From Alteriqipengyuania abyssalis (GTDB taxonomy: Bacteria > Pseudomonadota > Alphaproteobacteria > Sphingomonadales > Sphingomonadaceae): DNA of 64,000 nt. Below are positions 57,090 through 64,000 of this stretch, one piece after another. Location: NCBI RefSeq assembly GCF_019857185.1, contig NZ_JAHWXP010000002.1, positions 496,001 to 560,000 on the forward strand. The letters are read 5' to 3'. Both the position numbers and the translations under genes were made by a program. The number at the start of each line of letters is the position of its first letter. Within the stretch, counting starts at the first letter, position 1. The notes under the pieces were generated by a model, which was not told the DNA's origin, made no database searches, and saw only the letters and a program-made list of their open reading frames with translations.

Positions 57090-60000
57090 TTACCGGCCCA
57101 GCAGGTTGCGCGCCTGGCTGGCAATCTGCGCCAGCGTGGCGGGGGCGACCGGGTTCTGCGCCTGCGCGCGGCGGATGATGCCGCGGAACTGGCGAACCGC
57201 CGCCTCGTGCCGTTCGAGCCACGCGGCGACGATCGCCGCCGGATCGCCCGCCTGATCGTCGTCCTGCGCGAACATGCGGCGCAGGAATTCCAGCCGCATG
57301 TGCTGGAAATCGCGGGCGAGCCCGGCGACCAGCAGACGGTCCCACACGTCGGACGGGCTCATCAGAGCGGCGGTGCCCTGCGCCCAGTCGAGGCCCAGCT
57401 CGCCGCCCAGATCGGTGAAGGCCCGGGCCAGCTCGCGCGGGTCCACGTCCAGATCCTTGGCCAGCCGGGCGAGGCCGATCCCGCCATCGAGGTCGAACAG
57501 GTGGGCGACCGCGGCTGCGATATCCTCCGGCGCGCCGGCCTTGGCGAATTCGGCACGCATCCGGGCGGAGCGCTGGCGGCTTTCCGCCCCCAGCAGGTTG
57601 ACCGTGCCCTGCGACAAGATGTCGAGCGTGGGCCGCAGGTCCTCGACGATCGCGCTCGGGCTGGCGGTGTCGCCGCACACCCGGATCGCGTCCGCCATCT
57701 GGATCCGCATCGCCATCGCCACCCGGTCGAACAGGGTGAGGCGCGCGTCTTCGGGCATCGCGGCCTCGTCCAGCGCTTCCCAGATCTTGGTCACGTCGAA
57801 CAGGCGGTCGGCGGTGACGAAGGCGCTCGCGACCTCGTGCAGGCCGACGCCCTCTTCCTCCGCCAGTTCGAACGGATGGACCATGCCCATCCGGTTGACG
57901 ATCCGGTTGGCGAGCGCGGTCGCGATGATCTCGTTGCGCAGGCGGTGCTGGCGGATCTGTTCGGCAAAGCGCGTGCGCAGCGGGGTCGGGAAGGCGGTGA
58001 ACAGCGTGCTTTCCATCTCCGGATCGCTGGTCAGGCTGCCCGCCTCGATCGCGTCTTGCAGGGTCAGCTTGCTGCTCGACAGCAGCACCGCGAGTTCGGG
58101 CCGGGTCAGGCCGATGCCTTCGCCCGCGCGGCGGGTGAAGACCTCGTTCTCGCCGATGCCCTCGGTCCGTCGGTCGAGCATGCCGGCATCTTCCAGCGTC
58201 TCGATCAGGCGGATGGTCGATGCGGTCGCCTGCTCTCCGCCCTGTTCGGCGATCGACACGGCGAGCGCCTGGAGGCGGTTGTCTTCCAGAACGATCGCGG
58301 CAACCTCGGCGGTCATTTCGGACAGCAGCGTGTTGCGCTCTTCCTCCGACAATTCGCCCGCGCGGCGCGCCGCGGCGAGCGCGATCTTGATGTTGACCTC
58401 GTTGTCCGAGCAGTCGACGCCCGCCGAGTTGTCGATGAAGTCGGTGTTGAGCCGCCCGCCGTTCAGCGCGAACTCGATCCGGCCCGCTTGCGTCACGCCG
58501 AGGTTGGCGCCTTCGCCGATCACCTTGACGCGCAGGTCTTCGCCATTGATGCGGAGCGCGTCGTTGGCGGGGTCGCCGACCTGGATGTTGTTCTCCCTCT
58601 CGGCTTTCACATAGGTGCCGATGCCGCCGAACCACAGCAGGTCGGCAGGCGCCTTGAGGATGGCGGAGATCAGCGATTCAGGATCGAACTCCGCCCGGTC
58701 TACGCCGAGCGCGGAGCGTGCTTCCTTGGACAGGGTGATCGATTTCTCGGTCCGCGGGTACACCCCGCCGCCCTTCGAAATCAGTTCCTTGGCGTAATCG
58801 TCCCAGCTGGAGCGGGGCAGGTCGAACAGCCGCTTGCGTTCCTGCCAGCTTGCCTCGGCGTCGGGATCGGGGTCGATGAAGATGTGCCGGTGGTCGAACG
58901 CGGCGACCAGCCGGATCGACCTCGACAGCAGCATGCCGTTGCCGAACACGTCGCCCGACATGTCGCCGCAGCCCACGACCTTCACCGGATCGCTCTGCAC
59001 GTCGACGCCCATTTCGCGGAAGTGCCGCTGGACCGAGACCCACGCGCCGCGCGCGGTGATGCCCATCGCCTTGTGGTCGTAACCGTGGCTGCCGCCGCTG
59101 GCGAAGGCATCGTCGAGCCAGAAGTCCGCGCTTTCCGCGATCGCGTTGGCGACGTCGGAGAAGCTCGCCGTGCCCTTGTCCGCCGCGACGACGAAATAGG
59201 GGTCCGCCTCGTCGAGGATGCGGATGCCTTCGGGGTGAACCACCTCGTCCTCGACGATGTTGTCGGTGATCGACAATAGCGAGCGGATGAAGATCTGGTA
59301 GCTCGCCTTGCCTTCGGCGGCCCACGCATCGCGATCATGCGCGGGGTCGGGCAGCTGTTTGGGGTAGAAGCCGCCCTTCGCGCCGGTCGGCACGATGACC
59401 GCGTTCTTGACCCGCTGCGCCTTCATCAGGCCGAGGATTTCGGTGCGGAAGTCGTCGCGCCGGTCGGACCAGCGCAGCCCGCCGCGCGCGACCGGGCCGG
59501 CGCGCAGGTGAATGCCTTCGACCCGGCGCGAATAGACGAAGATCTCGCGATACGGGATCGGCTTGGGCAGGCCCGGCACCTTTTCCGAATCGAACTTGAA
59601 GGACAGCGCGATCCCCGGATGCAGCGCGAACGCATTGGTCCGCAGCATCGCCTCGATCACGCTGCGATAGAGCCGCAGCAGCCGGTCGTCGTTGATCGCC
59701 GCGACGTTCTGCAAGCCGTCCTTGATCGCGGATTGCGCGGTCTTTTCGGCCGTCTTGCGATCGCCCTCGAACGCGGGGTCGTGGCGGGCGACGAACAGGT
59801 CGATCAGCGCACGGGTCACCGCCGGGGCCTTCGCCAGCGCATCGACCACGGTGTAGATCGTGAAGCTCATCCCCGTCTGGCGCAGGTAGCGATAGATCGC
59901 GCGCAACCATTCCGCCTCGCGCGCATCCAGCCCCACGCTCAGCACCAGGCGGTTGAACGCATCGTCTTCGGCATGGCCGTTGAGCACCGCCGCGATCGCG

Positions 60001-61805
60001 GTCTCGATCGGCTCCGCGCGGGCCAGCAGCTCCGCCGGGTCGACTCCGGGGCCTAGGTCGCAGTTGAAGTCGTGGATCGCACCCAGCGCGCCGCCGTCCA
60101 GCAGCGTGGGCACTTCGCTGATCGTCTTGAGGCCGAAGTTCTCCAGCGCGGGCACCGCTTCCGACAAGGGCAGCGTGCCTTCGTGCTGATAGATCTTGAG
60201 GCGCAGGTTGCCACCGTGCTGGGCCTCGCTGCGGCGCAGGCGGACCCCGCGTTCGTCGGGCGCGTCATCGCCGCTCTCGCCCGCGTGGCTTGCCAGATCG
60301 CGCATCCGCGCAATGTCGAGCGCGGCCTCGCCCGCGCCGCTATCGGCACGGTAGAAGCTGGGGAAGTTGTCCGCGTAACGCTGCGCCAGCGATTGCGCGT
60401 CCTTCTCCTCGAAGGCCTTGGCGAGTTCGGTCTCGACCGCTTCGGACCAGCCGCGCAGCATTTCCTGCACGCGCGCCTGCATGTCTTCCTCGCGATAGGC
60501 GGTGGTGCTTTCGCGGAAATCGAGCACGAAGCGCAGCAGCGCGAGCGCGCCGCCTTCGATCTCCACGCTCCAGTCGAGCAGGGTGGAGCCGGTCTGGTCT
60601 TCCAGCAGGGCCTGGATCTGGTGGCGCACCTCGGTCGACATCATGTCGCGCGGCAGCCACACGAAGGCGAACAGGTGCCGCGCGAGCGGCGCCTCGACCA
60701 CCGCGACCCGAGGGCGGGGGCGATCGTTCAGCGTCATCGTGGTGGTCGCGATCCGGCGCACGTCCTCGTCGCGGAAGCCGATCAGCAGGTCGTGCGGCAG
60801 CGCGGTCAGCGCGTGGACCAGCGCCTTGCCCGCATGGCCGCCCGGATCGAATTCGAGCTGGTCCATCAGCTCGCCCAGCTGGCGGCGCAGGCGCGGCACC
60901 GCGTGCGGATCGGTGGTCAGCGCGGCGCTGGTCCAGATACCGGCATGGATCGAGATCGCCACGGTCTTGCCCTCGGCCTTGCCGCCTTCGCGGATCGGGA
61001 CCAGGAACAGGTCCAGCGGAACCCGGCGGTGGACGTTGGAGACGCGGTTGGCCTTGACGATCAGCGGCATCCGCGCGGTCGCGTTGGCGGGATCGTCGAA
61101 CCAGTCGAACGCGCGGGCGTAGGACTGGTCGGCGAGGATTTCGCGCGCGCTGGCGCGGCAGATGCCCAGCGTGTTTTCCTCGCGCCCGTCGGCATGGCGG
61201 ACCAGATGGCCCAGCTGGGTCAGCATCCCGCCGCTCAGCCAGTCGAGCAGCGCGGAGCCTTCCTTGTCGGCAAGGTTGGTCGCGTCGTGCTGCATCGCCT
61301 TGCGCATCGCCTCCCAGTCGGCGACCGCGGCGCGCACATCGGCGAGCGTTGCGGTGAGCGCCTGCTCCAGCTCGCCCTGCACCTCGTCGTCGGCATGGTC
61401 GGTTTCGAGGAAGATCATCGATTCGCGCGGGGCGTTGCTGCCCTTGCCGGGAAGGTCTTCCAGCTTGCCTTGCGCATCGCGTTCGACCCGCAAGACGGGG
61501 TGGACCAGCCGGTCGATCGAGAGGCCGAACTCGGCGACCTGCGCGGAGATCGAATCGACCAGGAACGGCATGTCGTCGTTGACCAGCGCCAGCCGCAGCT
61601 TGCTGCGGGTGCCGGATTCGACGCTGGTGATCGCGATGGCAGGCTCGCCCGGCTGGCGTTGCTCGGCGGTCTCCAGCACCAGCGATGCGGCGGCCTCGAT
61701 CTCGCCCTCGTCAAAAGGCCGGTCGACCGGCAGCAGGGATTCGCGCATCCGGGTGGCCAGTTGCTGCAACAAATCGGCTTCGGACTGCCTGTGGTCGGCT
61801 GCCAT
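57090..61805 (-). CDS. NAD-specific glutamate dehydrogenase, large (about 180 kDa) type
   Basis: Enzyme of 1,571 residues that oxidises glutamate to 2-oxoglutarate, linking amino acid breakdown to the citric acid cycle. The N-terminal half has ACT-like regulatory segments. The catalytic core lies near 775-960: V-A-R-G-G-L-R-W-S-D-R, V-P-T-G-A-K-G-G-F, and G-D-M-S-G-D-V-F-G-N-G-M-L-L. The C-terminal 600 residues are helical. Length is standard for this class, found in Streptomyces, Pseudomonas and alphaproteobacteria. The ATG at 61805 has CAGGA about 8 bases upstream and gives the usual M-A-A-D-H; the longer frame to 61856 adds unmatched residues. Confidence 0.95.
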   Translation of the reverse strand: MAADHRQSEADLLQQLATRMRESLLPVDRPFDEGEIEAAASLVLETAEQRQPGEPAIAITSVESGTRSKLRLALVNDDMPFLVDSISAQVAEFGLSIDRLVHPVLRVERDAQGKLEDLPGKGSNAPRESMIFLETDHADDEVQGELEQALTATLADVRAAVADWEAMRKAMQHDATNLADKEGSALLDWLSGGMLTQLGHLVRHADGREENTLGICRASAREILADQSYARAFDWFDDPANATARMPLIVKANRVSNVHRRVPLDLFLVPIREGGKAEGKTVAISIHAGIWTSAALTTDPHAVPRLRRQLGELMDQLEFDPGGHAGKALVHALTALPHDLLIGFRDEDVRRIATTTMTLNDRPRPRVAVVEAPLARHLFAFVWLPRDMMSTEVRHQIQALLEDQTGSTLLDWSVEIEGGALALLRFVLDFRESTTAYREEDMQARVQEMLRGWSEAVETELAKAFEEKDAQSLAQRYADNFPSFYRADSGAGEAALDIARMRDLASHAGESGDDAPDERGVRLRRSEAQHGGNLRLKIYQHEGTLPLSEAVPALENFGLKTISEVPTLLDGGALGAIHDFNCDLGPGVDPAELLARAEPIETAIAAVLNGHAEDDAFNRLVLSVGLDAREAEWLRAIYRYLRQTGMSFTIYTVVDALAKAPAVTRALIDLFVARHDPAFEGDRKTAEKTAQSAIKDGLQNVAAINDDRLLRLYRSVIEAMLRTNAFALHPGIALSFKFDSEKVPGLPKPIPYREIFVYSRRVEGIHLRAGPVARGGLRWSDRRDDFRTEILGLMKAQRVKNAVIVPTGAKGGFYPKQLPDPAHDRDAWAAEGKASYQIFIRSLLSITDNIVEDEVVHPEGIRILDEADPYFVVAADKGTASFSDVANAIAESADFWLDDAFASGGSHGYDHKAMGITARGAWVSVQRHFREMGVDVQSDPVKVVGCGDMSGDVFGNGMLLSRSIRLVAAFDHRHIFIDPDPDAEASWQERKRLFDLPRSSWDDYAKELISKGGGVYPRTEKSITLSKEARSALGVDRAEFDPESLISAILKAPADLLWFGGIGTYVKAERENNIQVGDPANDALRINGEDLRVKVIGEGANLGVTQAGRIEFALNGGRLNTDFIDNSAGVDCSDNEVNIKIALAAARRAGELSEEERNTLLSEMTAEVAAIVLEDNRLQALAVSIAEQGGEQATASTIRLIETLEDAGMLDRRTEGIGENEVFTRRAGEGIGLTRPELAVLLSSSKLTLQDAIEAGSLTSDPEMESTLFTAFPTPLRTRFAEQIRQHRLRNEIIATALANRIVNRMGMVHPFELAEEEGVGLHEVASAFVTADRLFDVTKIWEALDEAAMPEDARLTLFDRVAMAMRIQMADAIRVCGDTASPSAIVEDLRPTLDILSQGTVNLLGAESRQRSARMRAEFAKAGAPEDIAAAVAHLFDLDGGIGLARLAKDLDVDPRELARAFTDLGGELGLDWAQGTAALMSPSDVWDRLLVAGLARDFQHMRLEFLRRMFAQDDDQAGDPAAIVAAWLERHEAAVRQFRGIIRRAQAQNPVAPATLAQIASQARNLLGR

Positions 61806-61933
61806 GTATCGGTCCTGTCTTCCGCGCCCGGCTTTGCCGGGACATTGGTTGTGCATCAGTGCCGTTACGGCACTGCCTCTCCATCGCCGCCGTTAGATGG
61901 TCGCACGAGTGCCCGCAAGGATCGCGGCATCGA

Positions 61934-62686
61934 TCATGCGGTCAGCAGATGCTGCCCGACGGTGGCCAGCAGCCGCGCAACATCTTCTTCGCGCGACAGG
62001 CGGTGGTCGCCATCCTTTGCCAGCTGAACCAGCACCTTGTCGGAATCGAGCCGCTCGGCGAGGCGCAGCGCGGTCTCCCACGGCACCTCCGCATCGCGCT
62101 GGCCCTGCAGCAGGGTGACCGGGCAGGTAATCGGGATCGGCGCGCCCAGCAGCAGGTGCTGGCGCGCATCGGCCCAGAACCCGGCATGCGTCGGGGTCGG
62201 CTCGGGGCCGTAGGGGTTATCTTCCAGCACCGTCTCGCCGCGTGCCAGCTGCGCCTTCTGCGCGTCGTCATATCCCCAGTCGGTAAAGTCGGGGGCGGCG
62301 GCGATGCCGACCAGCCCGGCCAACCGGTCGGGGGCCCTGGCGGTCAGCTCCAGCGCGACCAGCAGCATCAGCCAGCCGCCCATCGACGATCCCACCAGCA
62401 CCACCGGCTCGCTCAGCTTCGTCTCGATCAGCGCGAGCACCTCGTCGCGCCAGCGTGACAGCGTGCCATCGGCGAAGTCGCCATCCGATTCGCCGCAACC
62501 CGAATAGTCGAGCAGCAGGCAGGTGTGGCCGTTCGCTTCCGCCCAGTCGAACAGCGCACTGGCCTTCGATCCCGCCATGTCGGACATGTAGCCGGGCAGG
62601 AAGACGATCGCGGGCGCGGTGCCCGAGCCTTGCGTCAGGCGGTAGGCGATCCGCCGCCCGTCGGGCATTGCATGATAGTCGCTCAT
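61934..62686 (-). CDS. Alpha/beta hydrolase (serine hydrolase)
   Basis: Protein of 250 residues. The nucleophile elbow is G-S-S-M-G-G, the acid is in L-L-Q-G-Q-R-D-A-E-V-P and the histidine in D-G-D-H-R-L-S. F-L-P-G-Y and D-Y-S-G-C-G-E-S-D-G form the oxyanion region. The D-G-D-H-R-L-S ending and small size fit the palmitoyl-thioesterase ABHD10-like group and similar bacterial esterases. No signal peptide. The ATG at 62686 gives the usual N-terminus; the longer frame lacks similarity. It ends about 130 bases before the glutamate dehydrogenase start; whether they share a transcript is unclear. Confidence 0.87.
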   Translation of the reverse strand: MSDYHAMPDGRRIAYRLTQGSGTAPAIVFLPGYMSDMAGSKASALFDWAEANGHTCLLLDYSGCGESDGDFADGTLSRWRDEVLALIETKLSEPVVLVGSSMGGWLMLLVALELTARAPDRLAGLVGIAAAPDFTDWGYDDAQKAQLARGETVLEDNPYGPEPTPTHAGFWADARQHLLLGAPIPITCPVTLLQGQRDAEVPWETALRLAERLDSDKVLVQLAKDGDHRLSREEDVARLLATVGQHLLTA

Positions 62687-62891
62687 CCGTGTGCGGTACG
62701 GGCGGGGCAGGGGCCTGTCCATTCCCCGCGGGCGGATCAGCGCGCTCGGACCTGCACCGGATTTTCCTACTTGCACCCGCCGCGCTAGCAGTGGGGCCAT
62801 GCCAGTTGCGCCCGCCCTTGCCGACCCTGTTCCTGCGCTTCGCGTGGCGGTTGAACGCAGGGCTGGGCGGGGGCTGGGTTTTTTTGCCTTT

Positions 62892-62914
62892 GGACAGTGT
62901 GTCAGGTGTGTCAG
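62892..62914 (+). repeat. Tandem 9-mer element, copy 2
   Basis: GGACA followed by two GTGTGTCAG units (62897-62914), 22 of 23 bases equal to 9168-9190, in the same orientation and also in a gene leader, 63 bases before the phoD-type ATG. A run of T residues precedes it in both places. Confidence 0.6.
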
Positions 62915-62977
62915 ACGTTGCCGGTCTGCGACAGGCCGTGTCTCGGATGTTTCACGAACCCGGTCTAGGCGGATGCC

Positions 62978-64000
62978 ATGTCGAACCTCCTCGCTCCTCC
63001 CCCCGCCAGCGGCACTGCCCGCTCCGCCCTTTCACTCGATCGCCGCAGCCTGCTTGCGGGTGGCATCATGGGGGCCGGCCTGCTCGCCATGCCGCTCTCC
63101 GCGCAGGTTGGCGCGAAGGGCTTCACCCACGGCATCGCCAGCGGCGAACCGAGCCAGGACGGCGTGCTGCTGTGGACCCGCTTCGTCGGCTCGAACGAGG
63201 CGAAGCTGGCGTGGCAGGTGAGTGACAATGCCGAATTCACCCGCGTGCTGGCGGAGGGCGAGACCCTCGCCACGCCGGGCAAGGACTGGTGCGCCAAGGC
63301 GCAGGTCAGCGGGCTCGATCCCGATAGCTGGTACTACTACCGCTTCATCGGGCCGGATGGCTCCCGCTCCGCCACCGGGCGCACGCGCACCCTGCCGCAG
63401 GGGCCGACCGGCCGGTTCCGGATGGGCGTGTTCTCCTGCTCGAACCTCGGCTTCGGCTATTTCAACGCCTATGGCCACGCGGCCCAGGCCAACGACCTCG
63501 ACCTGCTGGTGCATCTGGGCGACTATTACTACGAATACGACGCACAGCATTACCCGACCCCCGACCAGATCGTGCCGGGCCGGGTAGACGCGCCCGAGAA
63601 CGAGATCGTGCAGCTGGCCGATTACCGCCTGCGCCACGCGACCTATCGCGCCGATCCGGACCTCCAGCGGCTGACGCAGCTCTATCCGATGATCCTGGTG
63701 TGGGACGATCACGAGACCGCGAACGATTCGTGGGAAGGCGGGGCGGAGAACCACCAGCCCGAAACCGAAGGGCCGTGGGACGCGCGCAAGGCCGCCGCGA
63801 TGCGCGCCTATCGCGAATGGCTGCCGGTCTCGGACGATCCGTGGAAGGCCTATCAGGTCGGCGATCTCGCCACGCTGTTCCGGCTCGAAACGCGGCTCAC
63901 CGCGCGGTCCGAGCAGCTCGATGTGGCGAAGGTGCTGGCGGGCAAGTCCACGCCCGAAGAGATGATGGCTGCGCTCAAGGCGTTCCACGATGGCGCTTGG
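62978..64000 (+). CDS. PhoD-like alkaline phosphatase/phosphodiesterase, 5' part
   Basis: The frame is open to the window end, so the first 341 residues are visible. A Tat signal is seen in L-D-R-R-S-L-L-A-G-G-I-M-G-A-G-L-L-A, so the enzyme is exported folded. The mature protein begins F-T-H-G-I-A-S-G-E-P, the PhoD N-domain, with L-L-W-T-R-F and W-Y-Y-Y-R-F. The metallophosphatase core follows: F-S-C-S-N-L-G-F-G-Y-F-N, L-H-L-G-D-Y-Y-Y-E-Y and W-D-D-H-E-T-A-N-D-S-W. PhoD enzymes carry iron and calcium and release phosphate from mono- and diesters. The C-terminus and final metal ligands are missing from the window. Confidence 0.92.
   Translation, partial: MSNLLAPPPASGTARSALSLDRRSLLAGGIMGAGLLAMPLSAQVGAKGFTHGIASGEPSQDGVLLWTRFVGSNEAKLAWQVSDNAEFTRVLAEGETLATPGKDWCAKAQVSGLDPDSWYYYRFIGPDGSRSATGRTRTLPQGPTGRFRMGVFSCSNLGFGYFNAYGHAAQANDLDLLVHLGDYYYEYDAQHYPTPDQIVPGRVDAPENEIVQLADYRLRHATYRADPDLQRLTQLYPMILVWDDHETANDSWEGGAENHQPETEGPWDARKAAAMRAYREWLPVSDDPWKAYQVGDLATLFRLETRLTARSEQLDVAKVLAGKSTPEEMMAALKAFHDGAW

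Noticed and set aside
62687-62977. A missing small gene before the phoD-type gene
   Set aside because: No frame has both a start with a ribosome site and protein-like composition; only the tandem 9-mer element stands out.
62691-63221. A 176-residue frame running through the phoD-type start with the C-V-R-C-V-R-R phrase
   Set aside because: It overlaps a strongly supported Tat signal peptide and phosphatase frame; the phrase follows from the repeated DNA element.
1-64000. CRISPR arrays, insertion sequences, prophage or conjugative genes
   Set aside because: No regularly spaced direct repeats, transposase, integrase or phage structural motifs are visible in any frame.

Overview
The window is high-GC, densely packed alphaproteobacterial chromosome. 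The gene content points to Sphingomonadales, most probably an Erythrobacteraceae member: a GapR/UPF0335 nucleoid protein, the roughly 1,570-residue NAD-glutamate dehydrogenase, UbiG, an NDUFA9-type epimerase, a CYP153-like P450, a second GltX-type synthetase, and many Tat or lipoprotein-exported enzymes. Genus assignment is inference. No phage, insertion sequence, integrase or CRISPR array is visible, and no gene-free stretch exceeds 300 bases. The longest gaps are 62687-62977 (holds a repeat element), 23093-23345 (between tRNA-Leu and the AceE-like gene; nothing recognised), 26295-26526 (nothing recognised) and 20124-20324 (a terminator). Layout, left part: an EAL-domain gene tail, gltX, an HDAC-family deacetylase, an orphan DnaB-like ATPase and pyruvate kinase; then DUF1244, gapR, an SDR/YbjQ pair, yebC, ruvC and a Gly/Tyr-rich lipoprotein. 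A chain of overlapping reading frames follows (Cys-containing leader, ABM monooxygenase, ArsC/Spx protein, glycerophosphodiesterase). After it come ubiG, lysC, a P450, purT, a divergent DUF2306/LytTR pair, nitronate monooxygenase, YceI, an exported dienelactone hydrolase, a SPFH-NfeD membrane pair and the NDUFA9-like protein. Middle: tRNA-Leu(CAG), an AceE/transketolase-family enzyme, DUF2141, then rpe - heparinase-like - purH, a 39-residue microprotein coupled to an exported MsrA, a Zur-type regulator and dxs. Next are a membrane-anchored LuxR-type HTH protein with an outside Ig-like domain and a large RTX protein ending in six exact 59-residue repeats. A minus-strand block (POT peptide transporter, two amidohydrolases, FKBP isomerase, then NnrU) looks like a peptide-uptake and hydrolysis locus in which one amidohydrolase has lost its metal site. 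Right part: GntR, ihfB, tRNA-Leu(TAA), a cysteine-synthase-like enzyme, and a three-gene envelope glycan module (flavoprotein, GtrA, GT-C-like membrane protein). Then come exported MsrB, CYP153, an ABC-2 exporter, queG, a ferredoxin-reductase-type flavoprotein, the giant glutamate dehydrogenase, an alpha/beta hydrolase and the start of a PhoD phosphatase cut by the window edge. Features that repay a second look are non-coding or architectural: Shine-Dalgarno-masking hairpins before yebC and the flavoprotein gene, two REP-like inverted repeats (one supplying the queG stop codon), a tandem 9-mer element before two unrelated genes, three convergent gene pairs sharing one CTAG as both stop codons, the pseudo-amidohydrolase pair and the HTH-membrane-Ig protein. 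No single wholly new multi-gene system can be claimed from the sequence alone.
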